Assembly: GCA_024401695.1 (NCBI GenBank)
Contig: JAKSKN010000009.1
Span: forward strand, 30,150 to 94,149
From: Bacteroidales bacterium
GTDB lineage: Bacteria > Bacteroidota > Bacteroidia > Bacteroidales > UBA932
Direction: 5' to 3'
DNA length: 64,000 nucleotides
Shown one piece after another: positions 33,928 to 42,104 of this stretch. The notes beneath the pieces were generated by a model that had not been told where the DNA came from, did not search any database, and saw only the letters and a list, made by a program, of their open reading frames with translations. The first letter of the stretch is position 1, and each line of letters begins with the position of its first letter. Made by a program: the position numbers and the translations under genes.

Positions 33928-34091
33928 TTCTCTCCGAAGATAAAGTCAACGATGTCATCGATAATGTCAGACGCTTTCTGGCCGACGGCATCACCTGTAT
34001 GCATGCCTGCTTCCCAGGCAACCTTGCTGATGGTGGATGTGTCCGTCGGGACATTCACCGCGCTTAGAATCCTTTGTACAGTCTTGTTCAT
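33924..34091 (-). CDS. small protein, 55 aa
   Basis: Starts MNKTVQRILSAVNVP and ends DDIVDFIFGEK. It is amphipathic and acidic at the C terminus. First gene of the micro-protein operon. Its class 1 promoter shares its box with the divergent 134-aa gene. No family is recognised. Confidence 0.6.
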   Translation of the reverse strand: MNKTVQRILSAVNVPTDTSTISKVAWEAGMHTGDAVGQKASDIIDDIVDFIFGEK

Positions 34092-34117
34092 AATAAGTTC
34101 CTTTTATTTTACGATTG

Positions 34118-34151
34118 CAAAACTATTTAACTTGTTTGCCAAACTTCAGCA
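34118..34151 (-). promoter_or_regulatory. class 1 promoter, micro-protein operon
   Basis: On the minus strand TGCTGAAGTTTG (34151-34140), 14 bp, then TAGTTTTG (34125-34118). The box overlaps the divergent promoter below, making a near-palindrome TTTGCC...GCAAA. Confidence 0.7.
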
Positions 34152-34170
34152 AAGACGAGAAATATCTTTG
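34137..34170 (+). promoter_or_regulatory. class 1 promoter, 134-aa protein gene
   Basis: TGCCAAACTTCA (34137-34148), 14 bp, then TATCTTTG (34163-34170). It shares the upstream box with the micro-protein promoter, so one bound protein could control both. Confidence 0.75.
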
Positions 34171-34178
34171 TAATTGTT

Positions 34179-34583
34179 ATGAATGAAACAAAAAAACAAT
34201 TAATCGATGTGGAGCAGGAGATATCCGCTGCACTCTCCGACGGGGCGCATATAAATGAGGACCAGCTGATGCGTCTGATGGATGCGTATGGCAGGCAAAA
34301 TGCCAAGAATGACAAAATCTTTGACATGGTGAAAGGTACAATCGCTAATGCCATTGATAACGTACTTAAGGACTGTGGCTATGAGTACATCTATGAATTC
34401 ATCAATGATGAAACGGCTATATTATCAGTCAAACTGGAAGAGAACCTTAAGTTCGAATGTTACATAAGTGCCGGTAATCTGCTGAAAAGCACAAAAGCGC
34501 TGAAGGGAACGATTGATACAATACAGGTATTAAGGGGACAGGCCGGGACTTTCTTTATCAGGCCAATACATAAGCTGGGATGA
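34179..34583 (+). CDS. hypothetical protein, 134 aa
   Basis: Soluble, helical N-terminal half (LIDVEQEISAALSDG) and a beta-rich C terminus. No motif. It diverges from the micro-protein operon. Only nine bases separate its -7 box and ATG, so its leader is minimal. Confidence 0.65.
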   Translation: MNETKKQLIDVEQEISAALSDGAHINEDQLMRLMDAYGRQNAKNDKIFDMVKGTIANAIDNVLKDCGYEYIYEFINDETAILSVKLEENLKFECYISAGNLLKSTKALKGTIDTIQVLRGQAGTFFIRPIHKLG

Positions 34584-34604
34584 GAGTAAATCGCCGATAT
34601 TTCG

Positions 34605-34612
34605 TAGATTTG
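34605..34612 (+). promoter_or_regulatory. -7 box of the 34.6-40 kb operon
   Basis: TAGATTTG matches TAnnTTTG. No class 1 or class 2 upstream box is at the expected position. It precedes the 168-aa gene by about 48 bases. Confidence 0.45.
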
Positions 34613-34659
34613 TAGAGTCATACTGGCAGAGATAATTGTATAATTTATAACACAGAAAG

Positions 34660-35166
34660 ATGGATATGGTTCAATGCAGCAAGGAAGTTTATGACGTATT
34701 AACAGCGTTCAATAACCTTCCATCTCTATCTGAACAGGAAGAAGTCCTTGATCTGATATATGATGCGCTGTACAAAAGAAATTATAAGGCAGTTCTAGAA
34801 AATCAGGTAATTCAAAGTCTGCGTCAGGACAATCATAAGCTGGAAGATACTAGAAGGGAACTAAAAAAAGACTTGATAGATGCGAAGCATAAGATTGATA
34901 ATCTTCAAGGGCAAATCAAAACTTTTGAATCTGGCAGGAAGGGAAAACTTCGTTCCGTTATACGAGAATTGCTGATAATTATAAACAACGTTAAGCACTA
35001 TCTGGGCGAAGGCTGGGATACAATCTTTCCAAATGGGGTCGAGGATGTCGAAGCATTTCTTAAAGAGGTGGACACCCAGAAAATCCTTGAAATGGATACT
35101 TGGAGCAAGTATGAGATGATGGCTGCAGAAGAAAGTGACAACAGCCCTGAAGAAGAGACATTCTAA
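34660..35166 (+). CDS. coiled-coil hypothetical protein, 168 aa
   Basis: A long central coiled-coil (QSLRQDNHKLEDTRRELKKD through LQGQIKTFE, about residues 50-90), with a short conserved-looking C-terminal part (YLGEGWDTIFPNGVEDVEAFL). No membrane segment. First gene of the plus-strand operon to 39978; its stop is 3 bases before the next start. Confidence 0.65.
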   Translation: MDMVQCSKEVYDVLTAFNNLPSLSEQEEVLDLIYDALYKRNYKAVLENQVIQSLRQDNHKLEDTRRELKKDLIDAKHKIDNLQGQIKTFESGRKGKLRSVIRELLIIINNVKHYLGEGWDTIFPNGVEDVEAFLKEVDTQKILEMDTWSKYEMMAAEESDNSPEEETF

Positions 35167-35169
35167 ACA

Positions 35170-35691
35170 ATGAAAAAAAGAACACTTGTTATAGGATTAG
35201 TTTCTCTTGCTGTATTAATCCTTGCATATTGCGCAACCTTCCTGTATGAGCGTTCCAAGGTCGCTATGATAATTGATGATGAAGCTGCATGGGATGTCCT
35301 TGACAGTCTTTCATATGCAACGCAGATGAAAGTTGTAATTCTCACTGATGGTACTGTAGCTCGTTATGTCAATGAAGATGAAGACACTTATACAGTGGAT
35401 ATTCAAGATTCTTTCTTAGTAAGGAAAGAAGGTACCAGTGTAGAAATCCGGTCGGCGGCAGAAGGGGAGGGCATCGTGTATATGAAAACTCCCGGTATGG
35501 TGCAGGTTCTCTATGAGCCGGATCCAACCGCCGGGGTAAAATGTGATATCATCTACGAAGAAGGGATGTGCCCGGATACATACAGATGCCTGGGGCTTAA
35601 TGATGGATGGTATGAGATAAGCCTTGGAGAAGGCGGAACCGGATTCATTCCGGCCCAGCTGATGAACTGGGATGCGATAGACACTTTCTGA
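35170..35691 (+). CDS. membrane-anchored protein with SH3-like C terminus, 173 aa
   Basis: One N-terminal transmembrane segment ([21 protein letters not shown]), a central strand-rich region, and a C-terminal [20 protein letters not shown] pattern typical of bacterial SH3-like domains that bind cell-wall or partner peptides. Probably periplasmic with the SH3 outside. The function is unknown. Confidence 0.6.
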   Translation: MKKRTLVIGLVSLAVLILAYCATFLYERSKVAMIIDDEAAWDVLDSLSYATQMKVVILTDGTVARYVNEDEDTYTVDIQDSFLVRKEGTSVEIRSAAEGEGIVYMKTPGMVQVLYEPDPTAGVKCDIIYEEGMCPDTYRCLGLNDGWYEISLGEGGTGFIPAQLMNWDAIDTF

Positions 35692-35704
35692 AAATATTGG
35701 AAAT

Positions 35705-36025
35705 ATGATACTGACAACAACACCTACAATAGAAGGCCATAGAATAATCGAGTACAAGGAAGTGGTATTCGGTGAAGTGGTCAACGGAGTGAATTTTCTG
35801 CGGGACATCGGCGCAAGCATCCGCAACTTTGTCGGTGGCCGGTCCGGTTCCTATGAGAGCGAGCTCATCGAAGCTCGCCATAATGCGATGAAGGAGATGG
35901 AAAGTCGCGCCCGCGCCATAGGAGCCAATGCCGTAGTGGGAATCGACATCGACTATGAAGTCCTTGGAGCGGACAACGGAATGCTTATGGTTACAGCATC
36001 GGGCACTGCCGTAGTGATAGACTGA
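35705..36025 (+). CDS. ybjQ: YbjQ-family protein (UPF0145)
   Basis: 106 residues matching the YbjQ/DUF74 family: N-terminal [25 protein letters not shown], then the helix [24 protein letters not shown] with a C-terminal strand. The family forms oligomers with unknown function and is often carried on mobile elements. Confidence 0.85.
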   Translation: MILTTTPTIEGHRIIEYKEVVFGEVVNGVNFLRDIGASIRNFVGGRSGSYESELIEARHNAMKEMESRARAIGANAVVGIDIDYEVLGADNGMLMVTASGTAVVID

Positions 36026-36053
36026 GACCTGAAATAACTAATACTGCATTGAT

Positions 36054-37109
36054 ATGGAATTCGACAGGAAAGAAACCATTCTGGACAATCTGATGGCCAG
36101 AACAAAGGCGGAGATTGATGATCTCCGCAAGCTTCTTGATGCTGACGTGAAATCCAACCTTAACAAGGCTGAGATGGCGAAACAGCTCGCAGACTATATT
36201 CTTCATGAAGGCGAATTCTGGATACGCAGATTCCCGAAAAGGGATGTGCTTCTTATGCAGAAGCTTTCTGAACTGCCCAAAGGTAGCAAACTGAACATCG
36301 GCCACCAGCCTTATGCAACTCTTCTAGAGATGCTGGGGCTCATCCATGGCGAATCTGTTAAGACAGGGGAGAGGGTGTACTACGCTACGGATGAAATGCG
36401 TGATGCCTTCAAGCGCGGCATTCACAATGCCGAAGCTGCGATGTGCTGCATGAACTATCCGATGTACGAGCGCTACGTCATGGGACTCACCAACCTTTAT
36501 GGAGTAGTCCCTTACCCGATGGTCTATGACACACTCATGGAAGCTGCGAAATCGGAGACTTCGGATTTCGACAGGATGAGAAACCCTCACGCTTTTGCTC
36601 ATGAGTCGCTCCTAATGGATTTCTATACCATGTCTGTCAACGGCAAGCTGTATGTCATCAGTCCAACAATAGACCATCCGGAGGAAGTTTTCGCAGAGCA
36701 GCAGGAACGTATCGGCTTCATTAAGGATTATAAGAAGTTTACTCTTTCTGAGATATACGAAGCGGGGGCCGAAACCGACTTCCCGTTTGTCGGAGAGGAA
36801 ACTTCGGAAGGGAAGAGAATAACCGAGATGCTCGAGAAACTTGGAATGGATGAGGACATGTCCTCGTATCTGAAATATGCCTTCTGGAGATTCGGGCAGG
36901 ATACCAAAATAAACGTCATAACGGACATAATGCAGATGTGCAACGGTCTGTTCCGCTCCATTGAGGAGCTCAACGGATTCCTTCAGGCTGTGACCGCCTA
37001 TCAGAACAGCATGCCGAAATGGTGTCTCTTGGGTAGGAGTTCCGACGAGGTGCAGCGCGCCAGCCGGAATACCAAACCGAAGGCCAAAGACGGGAAAATT
37101 TACAGTTAA
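36054..37109 (+). CDS. hypothetical protein, 351 aa
   Basis: An N-terminal SAP/Rho-N-like helical stretch (SNLNKAEMAKQLADYIL, residues 35-52) is the only recognisable piece; such segments often bind nucleic acid. The remaining 300 residues are predicted helical with conserved-looking aromatic patches. Within the 34.6-40 kb operon. Confidence 0.65.
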   Translation: MEFDRKETILDNLMARTKAEIDDLRKLLDADVKSNLNKAEMAKQLADYILHEGEFWIRRFPKRDVLLMQKLSELPKGSKLNIGHQPYATLLEMLGLIHGESVKTGERVYYATDEMRDAFKRGIHNAEAAMCCMNYPMYERYVMGLTNLYGVVPYPMVYDTLMEAAKSETSDFDRMRNPHAFAHESLLMDFYTMSVNGKLYVISPTIDHPEEVFAEQQERIGFIKDYKKFTLSEIYEAGAETDFPFVGEETSEGKRITEMLEKLGMDEDMSSYLKYAFWRFGQDTKINVITDIMQMCNGLFRSIEELNGFLQAVTAYQNSMPKWCLLGRSSDEVQRASRNTKPKAKDGKIYS

Positions 37110-37120
37110 GGCAGAACGCT

Positions 37121-37486
37121 ATGAGCATAATAGGAAACATTCTGTGGTTCGTTCTGGGAGGCTTTCTTGTCGCCCTGATGTACTTTGCTGCAGGACTGCT
37201 GATGTGTATAACGATTATCGGCATTCCTTTCGGGGTGCAGCTGATGAAAATTGGTGTTCTGGCACTCGCTCCGTTCGGCAAGGATGTGACTACGAAGGAC
37301 AATGCCGGGTGCCTTTCAATAGGCTTCTCGGTGCTGTGGATACTTTGTGGCTGGTGGGAGATTGCCATAGTGCATCTGGTGCTGTCTGTCATCTTTGCCA
37401 TAACAATCATTGGGATACCATTTGCCAAGGCACATTGGAGGTTGATGAAGATGAGTTTCATGCCGTTTGGCCTTACAACGAAATAG
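37121..37486 (+). CDS. yccF: YccF-family inner-membrane protein
   Basis: 121 residues with two repeated hydrophobic blocks of the YccF type (CITIIGIPFGVQLMKI at about 30 and AITIIGIPFAKAHW at about 95) separated by a loop. The family is an integral membrane protein without known transport substrate. Its presence between soluble genes suggests the operon has an envelope component. Confidence 0.85.
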   Translation: MSIIGNILWFVLGGFLVALMYFAAGLLMCITIIGIPFGVQLMKIGVLALAPFGKDVTTKDNAGCLSIGFSVLWILCGWWEIAIVHLVLSVIFAITIIGIPFAKAHWRLMKMSFMPFGLTTK

Positions 37487-37488
37487 AT

Positions 37489-38001
37489 ATGGACTTTCTT
37501 GAACTAGCTACGAGACGTTTCTCCGTCCGTGAATTCTCTTTCAGGCCGGTGGAAGAAGAGAAGAACACAAAGATCCTTCAGGCCGCAAAGGTCGCCCCTA
37601 CGGCTGTTAACTACCAGCCTCAGAAGCTATATGTCATAAAGAGCCCGGAGGGGATAAGGACACTCGCGGGCTTGAGGAACATTTTTGGAGCTCCATTGGC
37701 TGTTGTCATCTGCTACGATGATACTCTCTCCTGGAAAAACGGCAAGGACAACGGGCACGACAGCGGGGAAGTGGATGCCTCCATCGTAACCACCCATATG
37801 ATGCTTCAGGCATGGGAACTGGGAATCGGAAGCTGCTGGATAGGGTCGTTCAACCCGAAGGAGGTTGCCGAAGCTTTCGGCATTCCAGCGAACGAACATC
37901 CGGTGGCTATACTTCCTCTCGGATATCCTGACGAAGGTTGCCGCCCCTCAGACAGACATGCGGCATATCGCCCGGATGATGAAATGGTACGTTACAAATA
38001 A
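37489..38001 (+). CDS. nitroreductase-family flavoprotein
   Basis: 170 residues with the nitroreductase signature: N-terminal RRFSVREF (FMN phosphate binding), KVAPTAVNYQPQ, and WELGIGSCWIGSF before a PLGYP C-terminal strand. A FMN- and NAD(P)H-dependent oxidoreductase; the substrate is not determinable. Starts 2 bases after the yccF stop. Confidence 0.85.
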   Translation: MDFLELATRRFSVREFSFRPVEEEKNTKILQAAKVAPTAVNYQPQKLYVIKSPEGIRTLAGLRNIFGAPLAVVICYDDTLSWKNGKDNGHDSGEVDASIVTTHMMLQAWELGIGSCWIGSFNPKEVAEAFGIPANEHPVAILPLGYPDEGCRPSDRHAAYRPDDEMVRYK

Positions 38002-38009
38002 TATCTCTT

Positions 38010-38513
38010 ATGGAAAAGGCTGTCGGATTCCCTCCTTTGATGTGTGAAAACCCTGAGATTCTTATCCTTGGAACAATCCCTGGAAAGAGTTCCATTGATG
38101 CCGGGGAGTATTATCATGACAATAGCAACAGGATGTGGCGGTTGCTGGCCAGGCTCTGTGGCGAAGATCCGCCATCGGACTATGTCGGCAAGAAAGCCAT
38201 GATTGCACGCCATCACATTGTTATCTGGGACTATTATAAGACTGTCACCAGACTCGACAGCACCGATAAGGGAATCAAGTTTGGCGACACGAATGAACTT
38301 GCCCCTCTGCTTGTCAATAATCCGTCACTCAATACCATTGCAATCAATGGTTACGGCAAATACAAGGAATTCGGGGCCTCCCTTCAGGAAATCGTAAGCC
38401 AGTGTTTCCCTTGCCGGAAAATACGTGTCCTTAGACTGCCTGAAACCAGCGGTCTGAATGCTGCCTGGAACCTTGACAGGCTGTATGAAGAATGGAAAAT
38501 CATCTTTGAATAG
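38010..38513 (+). CDS. DNA-deoxyinosine (hypoxanthine) glycosylase-like protein
   Basis: 167 residues of the uracil-DNA glycosylase superfamily. ILILGTIPGKSS near the N terminus matches the hypoxanthine-DNA-glycosylase group (LILGTxPG), followed by YYHDNSNRMWRLL and a C-terminal RVLRLPETSGLNA. It excises deaminated bases. Lies between the nitroreductase and an acidic protein; it may protect element DNA from deamination. Confidence 0.8.
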   Translation: MEKAVGFPPLMCENPEILILGTIPGKSSIDAGEYYHDNSNRMWRLLARLCGEDPPSDYVGKKAMIARHHIVIWDYYKTVTRLDSTDKGIKFGDTNELAPLLVNNPSLNTIAINGYGKYKEFGASLQEIVSQCFPCRKIRVLRLPETSGLNAAWNLDRLYEEWKIIFE

Positions 38514-38516
38514 GAT

Positions 38517-39224
38517 ATGTTTGAAGACAAATCAGAACTGCTGCGTGGCCATATAGAATTCTTCAAGTCGTTTCTTTCCGAAAAGGAAGATACGGAATTT
38601 GACCTTCAGGAGGTCGAGCAGAGGCTTGAAGATAGCGAGAATGATATTGCAGGAACACGCTCAAACCTGCCTTATGACGAGATAGATGACGATGACGTCC
38701 CAGTCGAGGACTTCTCCGGCGACAACCTTGAAGATGGTGAACTGGAGGATGAAATCGTCGAGGTCGAAGGCTTGATAGACGAGTTGGAGGACCTGATGGA
38801 TGAGGTCAGGGAAAGCATTGACTATGACCACGACGAATCCAACGAGGATACTGGTGATACCGTGGAAACATCCGATAGTCAGGGTTTCTATTCAAAGTTG
38901 GAGAAATGGCTTGTTGACGAGCTCTCTGCCAAATGTGTTCGGAAGAACCTGCAGCTGTCACAGGAAGAAATTTCTCGCAAGGCAAAAGCTATCATACTTG
39001 GCGCAAGATGTTGTGGCAGGTTCGAGCAGGCTGAAGACTTGGCCAGGGAGAACTGTCCGGAATATCGCCTCACTGCCGAAGAATTGAAGCAGGACGATTT
39101 GTTTGCTCCAGATTTATTCCATGTTTCGATGGAGATGATCCAGACCTACGATATATTGAAAGAGCGTTTTGACTTCGAAGGGTGGCTGAAATTCAAAAAA
39201 GAGATTTGGATGAAAACATTATGA
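38517..39224 (+). CDS. acidic hypothetical protein, 235 aa
   Basis: Central residues 45-120 are extremely acidic (long Asp/Glu runs). The C-terminal half is helical (KLEKWLVDELSAKC, EISRKAKAIILGARCC). No family is recognised. Its stop overlaps the ATG of the GNAT gene (ATGA). Confidence 0.6.
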   Translation: MFEDKSELLRGHIEFFKSFLSEKEDTEFDLQEVEQRLEDSENDIAGTRSNLPYDEIDDDDVPVEDFSGDNLEDGELEDEIVEVEGLIDELEDLMDEVRESIDYDHDESNEDTGDTVETSDSQGFYSKLEKWLVDELSAKCVRKNLQLSQEEISRKAKAIILGARCCGRFEQAEDLARENCPEYRLTAEELKQDDLFAPDLFHVSMEMIQTYDILKERFDFEGWLKFKKEIWMKTL

Positions 39225-39754
39225 AGCTGGTCAAGATAACATCGAGCTCTGACCCAAGAATCTCACGAGTCCCTGAGCTATATGAAGAGGCATATCCAAT
39301 AGAGGAAAGGACGGAGACAAAGCGTCTTCTTCAGATGATAGAGGACTGCCCTCAGATGACCTTCAATGCCATAATGGATGATAACGATGAATTCTCCGGA
39401 ATGGCCGTCATCTGGGACCTGGGCATTTGCAGGTATCTCCTCTATCTGGCCATCCTGAATGAGAAACGAAACCTGGGCCTTGGAGAAGCTGCGCTGAAAG
39501 CCCTGAAGGATGAGTCGGATCTGCCGATAATCCTTGAAGTGGAACTTCCATCGGATAATCTGAAACAGCGCAGAATCGGTTTCTATATGCGAAACGGATT
39601 CCACATAGAGACAGAGAACCCGACTATACTGAACTCATCTCATACATACGAAGACTGTTTCCTTATGCTGATGTCCAGCGCTGAACTCCCCGACTGCGAA
39701 GAGTGTCAGAGACGAGTCGTTGACATTGTTTACAGAGGAATGCACGAATATTAG
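39221..39754 (+). CDS. GNAT-like N-acetyltransferase
   Basis: 177 residues from ATG 39221 (MKLVKITSSSDP); the frame upstream lies in the preceding gene. Contains the acetyl-CoA-binding motif A-like stretch LYLAILNEKRNLGLGEAALKAL and a C-terminal GFYMRNGFHIE strand characteristic of GNAT. Substrate unknown. The end (CEECQRRVVDIVY) is polar. Confidence 0.75.
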   Translation: MKLVKITSSSDPRISRVPELYEEAYPIEERTETKRLLQMIEDCPQMTFNAIMDDNDEFSGMAVIWDLGICRYLLYLAILNEKRNLGLGEAALKALKDESDLPIILEVELPSDNLKQRRIGFYMRNGFHIETENPTILNSSHTYEDCFLMLMSSAELPDCEECQRRVVDIVYRGMHEY

Positions 39755-39762
39755 GAGAACTA

Positions 39763-39978
39763 ATGGCCATGGCAATGAAAGATGAATTCACAACCCGTAT
39801 GCACTCCGAACTATTAGAAGGGGAGATGCCTCTCAGTGAGTTGAAATTGTGGGCGGTATTTGGAGCTCTCAAACAAGGTAAATCCAAAGCAGAAGCCTGC
39901 GCTAATGAAGGACTGACTGTCGAGGAATGGGAGGAAGGCTTCAGAAAACTCAGGCCTGATTCAATTTTCTTGAAATAG
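39763..39978 (+). CDS. small protein, 71 aa
   Basis: MAMAMKDEFTTRM start with alternative Met at residues 3 and 5. Contains ELKLWAVFGALKQGKSKAEACANEGLTVEEW, an HTH-like helical arrangement. Last gene of the operon. Confidence 0.6.
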   Translation: MAMAMKDEFTTRMHSELLEGEMPLSELKLWAVFGALKQGKSKAEACANEGLTVEEWEEGFRKLRPDSIFLK

Positions 39979-39999
39979 GAAGTAACTCCCGTCGGTCAA

Positions 40000-40206
40000 T
40001 CAGAAAGTGCCGGATGGAACCTCTATAACTTTCCCTTCAGACTGTATTTTTCTCATATTCCCGAGCCATAAACGTTCATCTTCAGTCTGAGGAGTGCGGC
40101 TTCCGGAAAGAAGCTTACGAAACTTATCGTCCAGTTCAAGGTCATCAGAGTTGCAGTACTCCTGATAGTCCTTGTATGTCTTGCCGCCGGCTGAAATATA
40201 GCTCAT
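40000..40206 (-). CDS. hypothetical protein, 68 aa
   Basis: Charged, helical small protein (DDKFRKLLSGSRTPQTEDERLWLGNMRKIQ). No motif. Starts 13 bases after the metallophosphoesterase stop, so the two are probably co-transcribed. Confidence 0.55.
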   Translation of the reverse strand: MSYISAGGKTYKDYQEYCNSDDLELDDKFRKLLSGSRTPQTEDERLWLGNMRKIQSEGKVIEVPSGTF

Positions 40207-40219
40207 AGGTTTTGTATAT

Positions 40220-41221
40220 CTATTGATTCCTGGCTTTGTGGAGCGTAATCACCGTAATTTCAGAAGGGCATCCTATGCGAAGCGGAACTACTCCGCCAAG
40301 TCCGGCATTAACGTACAGCATACGTCCTTCGTGGTCGTACCGCCCGTCGCACTCATTGAACATCAGATGTGCCAGAGACCACCCTAGAAGACGCACCTGA
40401 GCAGCGTGGGTATGCCCGGATAGGGTGACCTGTACGTGCGAGTCGGGAAGGACTTCCGCCTTCCAATGGCTTGGATCGTGAGTGAGCAATATTGTAAAGA
40501 TGCCGTCAAGCCCCTTGAGCGCACGCTTCAGGTCTCCCTTCTGAATGGTATGGAATCCCTGGTTTCCATTGATGTTGTCGACTCCAGCTACTGCTATAGA
40601 ATCCGAACAGCGATAAATAAGGAACGATTCATTTCGGAGCACTCTCCACCCGAGTGTCTGATCCTCGTACTGAGTGAGTCTGTCCGCTTCCGCGCTACGT
40701 TCTTCGTCAGTGTGGAACCGATGGTCATAGATGAAGAAATCGTGATTGCCTAGAACGCTCACCACTCCGTCTCTGGCATGCAGCGAACAAAGTTCCGATT
40801 CGTACTCACATACTCTTTCGAGGGTGCTTGTGGTGATGTCTCCGGTAAAGAGAATGATATCCGGGTTCTGGCCATCGATCTGCTTGAAGAGTTTTTCAAG
40901 ATGGCCGGGCTTGTCGAAGGAGTCCACATGCAGGTCGCTGATATGCACAATCCTGTAGCCATCAAAGGCCAGTGGCAGCTCAGTGGATACATACTCCACC
41001 TGCGTTACCTTCGAGCGAAATCTCCCGATATAGTGCCCGCAGAGGAAGAACACCCAGACGATGATGACTAGAGCAGCCGCGCTCCAACCGAATGGAGCAT
41101 AAGGCAGGTGATAGTCGAAGAGCAGACCTATGCACCAAGCCACAAGCCATAGCAGGTTTGGAACCAATGCAAACAGGATGCTGAAGAAAACTGCAACGAC
41201 GAATATCGAGTGCCAGAACAT
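40220..41221 (-). CDS. membrane-anchored metallophosphoesterase (YkuE-like)
   Basis: 333 residues from ATG 41221 (MFWHSIFVVAVFF); the longer frame would need a TTG. Two N-terminal membrane segments, then a calcineurin-like domain: VHISDLHVD, FTGDITTS, LGNHDF, THDPSHW and SGHTHAAQ, giving the full dimetal site. It likely acts on a phospholipid or sugar-phosphate at the membrane. Its promoter (AATATTTG near 41245) lacks the class 1 and class 2 boxes. Confidence 0.85.
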   Translation of the reverse strand: MFWHSIFVVAVFFSILFALVPNLLWLVAWCIGLLFDYHLPYAPFGWSAAALVIIVWVFFLCGHYIGRFRSKVTQVEYVSTELPLAFDGYRIVHISDLHVDSFDKPGHLEKLFKQIDGQNPDIILFTGDITTSTLERVCEYESELCSLHARDGVVSVLGNHDFFIYDHRFHTDEERSAEADRLTQYEDQTLGWRVLRNESFLIYRCSDSIAVAGVDNINGNQGFHTIQKGDLKRALKGLDGIFTILLTHDPSHWKAEVLPDSHVQVTLSGHTHAAQVRLLGWSLAHLMFNECDGRYDHEGRMLYVNAGLGGVVPLRIGCPSEITVITLHKARNQ

Positions 41222-41363
41222 TTCTATTGCATATTGATAATCTCTGTGCAAATATTTAATGAGATTCCGCGGATTCTTCAATGATTACAGACTACGACTA
41301 ATTCATCCGTTCGTACAATTGTAAACGCGCCCATAAACTTTTACTACCCATCCAAATTCTCTG

Positions 41364-41394
41364 TAACGATAATTACTTTTCGCGGTACTAATAG
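41364..41394 (+). promoter_or_regulatory. class 2 promoter, clpP copy 2
   Basis: TAACGATAATT (41364-41374), 11 bp, then TACTAATAG (41386-41394). The upstream box keeps TAACGATA but differs at the last bases; the spacing equals that of the other four sites. Confidence 0.65.
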
Positions 41395-41415
41395 AAAAGA
41401 TAATTATCATTCAGT

Positions 41416-42084
41416 ATGACACACGAGTTTGAAAAATTTGCAAGTAGTAATGGAATCAGTCCGATGACGCTCAATCGATACGGCACAACTGCCAATTCCT
41501 ACATCAATCCATCTATTATTGAGGAACGAAGGTTGAATGTTGCTTCAATGGATGTATTCAGCCGCCTGTTGATGGACCGCATTATATTCCTTGGTGTGCC
41601 GATTGACGATGACGTCGCCAATATTATACAGGCGCAGCTGCTGTTCCTGGCATCGAATGATCCAAAAGCGGATATCTCAATGTATATCAACACTGCGGGC
41701 GGCAGTGTTTCCGCCGGACTTGGGATATATGATACAATGCAGCTTGTTTCTCCCGATGTTGCAACGATTTGTACGGGGATGGCTGCCTCCATGGGAAGCG
41801 TCCTCCTCTGTGGCGGAGCAAAAGGAAAACGCTCGGCTCTCCCTCATTCAAGAGTGATGATTCATCAGCCTCTTGGAGGGATATCGGGTCAGGCTTCGGA
41901 TATTCTGATTGAAGCAAAGGAAATTGAAAGGTGTCGCACTGAACTTTTTGGAATCATCTCCGAACACAGCGGCCAGCCAATTGAAAAGATTGCAATTGAT
42001 GCAGACCGGAACTACTGGATGACGTCCGGAGAGGCTGTGGAGTATGGGATGATAGATAGAGTCCTTACCAAGAAAGTCGAGTAA
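41416..42084 (+). CDS. clpP: ClpP-type serine protease subunit, copy 2
   Basis: 222 residues. Catalytic Ser in GMAASMGSVLL, His in HSRVMIHQPLGG, Asp in DADRNYWM. Closely related to copy 1, including the extended N terminus (ISPMTLNRYGTTANSYINPSIIEE). The promoter is class 2 rather than class 1. With the AAA+ gene on its right (convergent) it may form an alternative proteolytic machine. Confidence 0.93.
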   Translation: MTHEFEKFASSNGISPMTLNRYGTTANSYINPSIIEERRLNVASMDVFSRLLMDRIIFLGVPIDDDVANIIQAQLLFLASNDPKADISMYINTAGGSVSAGLGIYDTMQLVSPDVATICTGMAASMGSVLLCGGAKGKRSALPHSRVMIHQPLGGISGQASDILIEAKEIERCRTELFGIISEHSGQPIEKIAIDADRNYWMTSGEAVEYGMIDRVLTKKVE

Positions 42085-42104
42085 CACGCCATTGTGTTAC
42101 TCGA
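42077..42104. terminator. bidirectional hairpin embedding both stop codons
   Basis: TCGAGTAACAC (42077-42087) and GTGTTACTCGA (42094-42104) pair perfectly over a 6-base loop. The left arm contains the TAA of the clpP copy and the right arm overlaps the end of the convergent AAA+ gene, so one hairpin terminates both transcripts. Confidence 0.75.
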
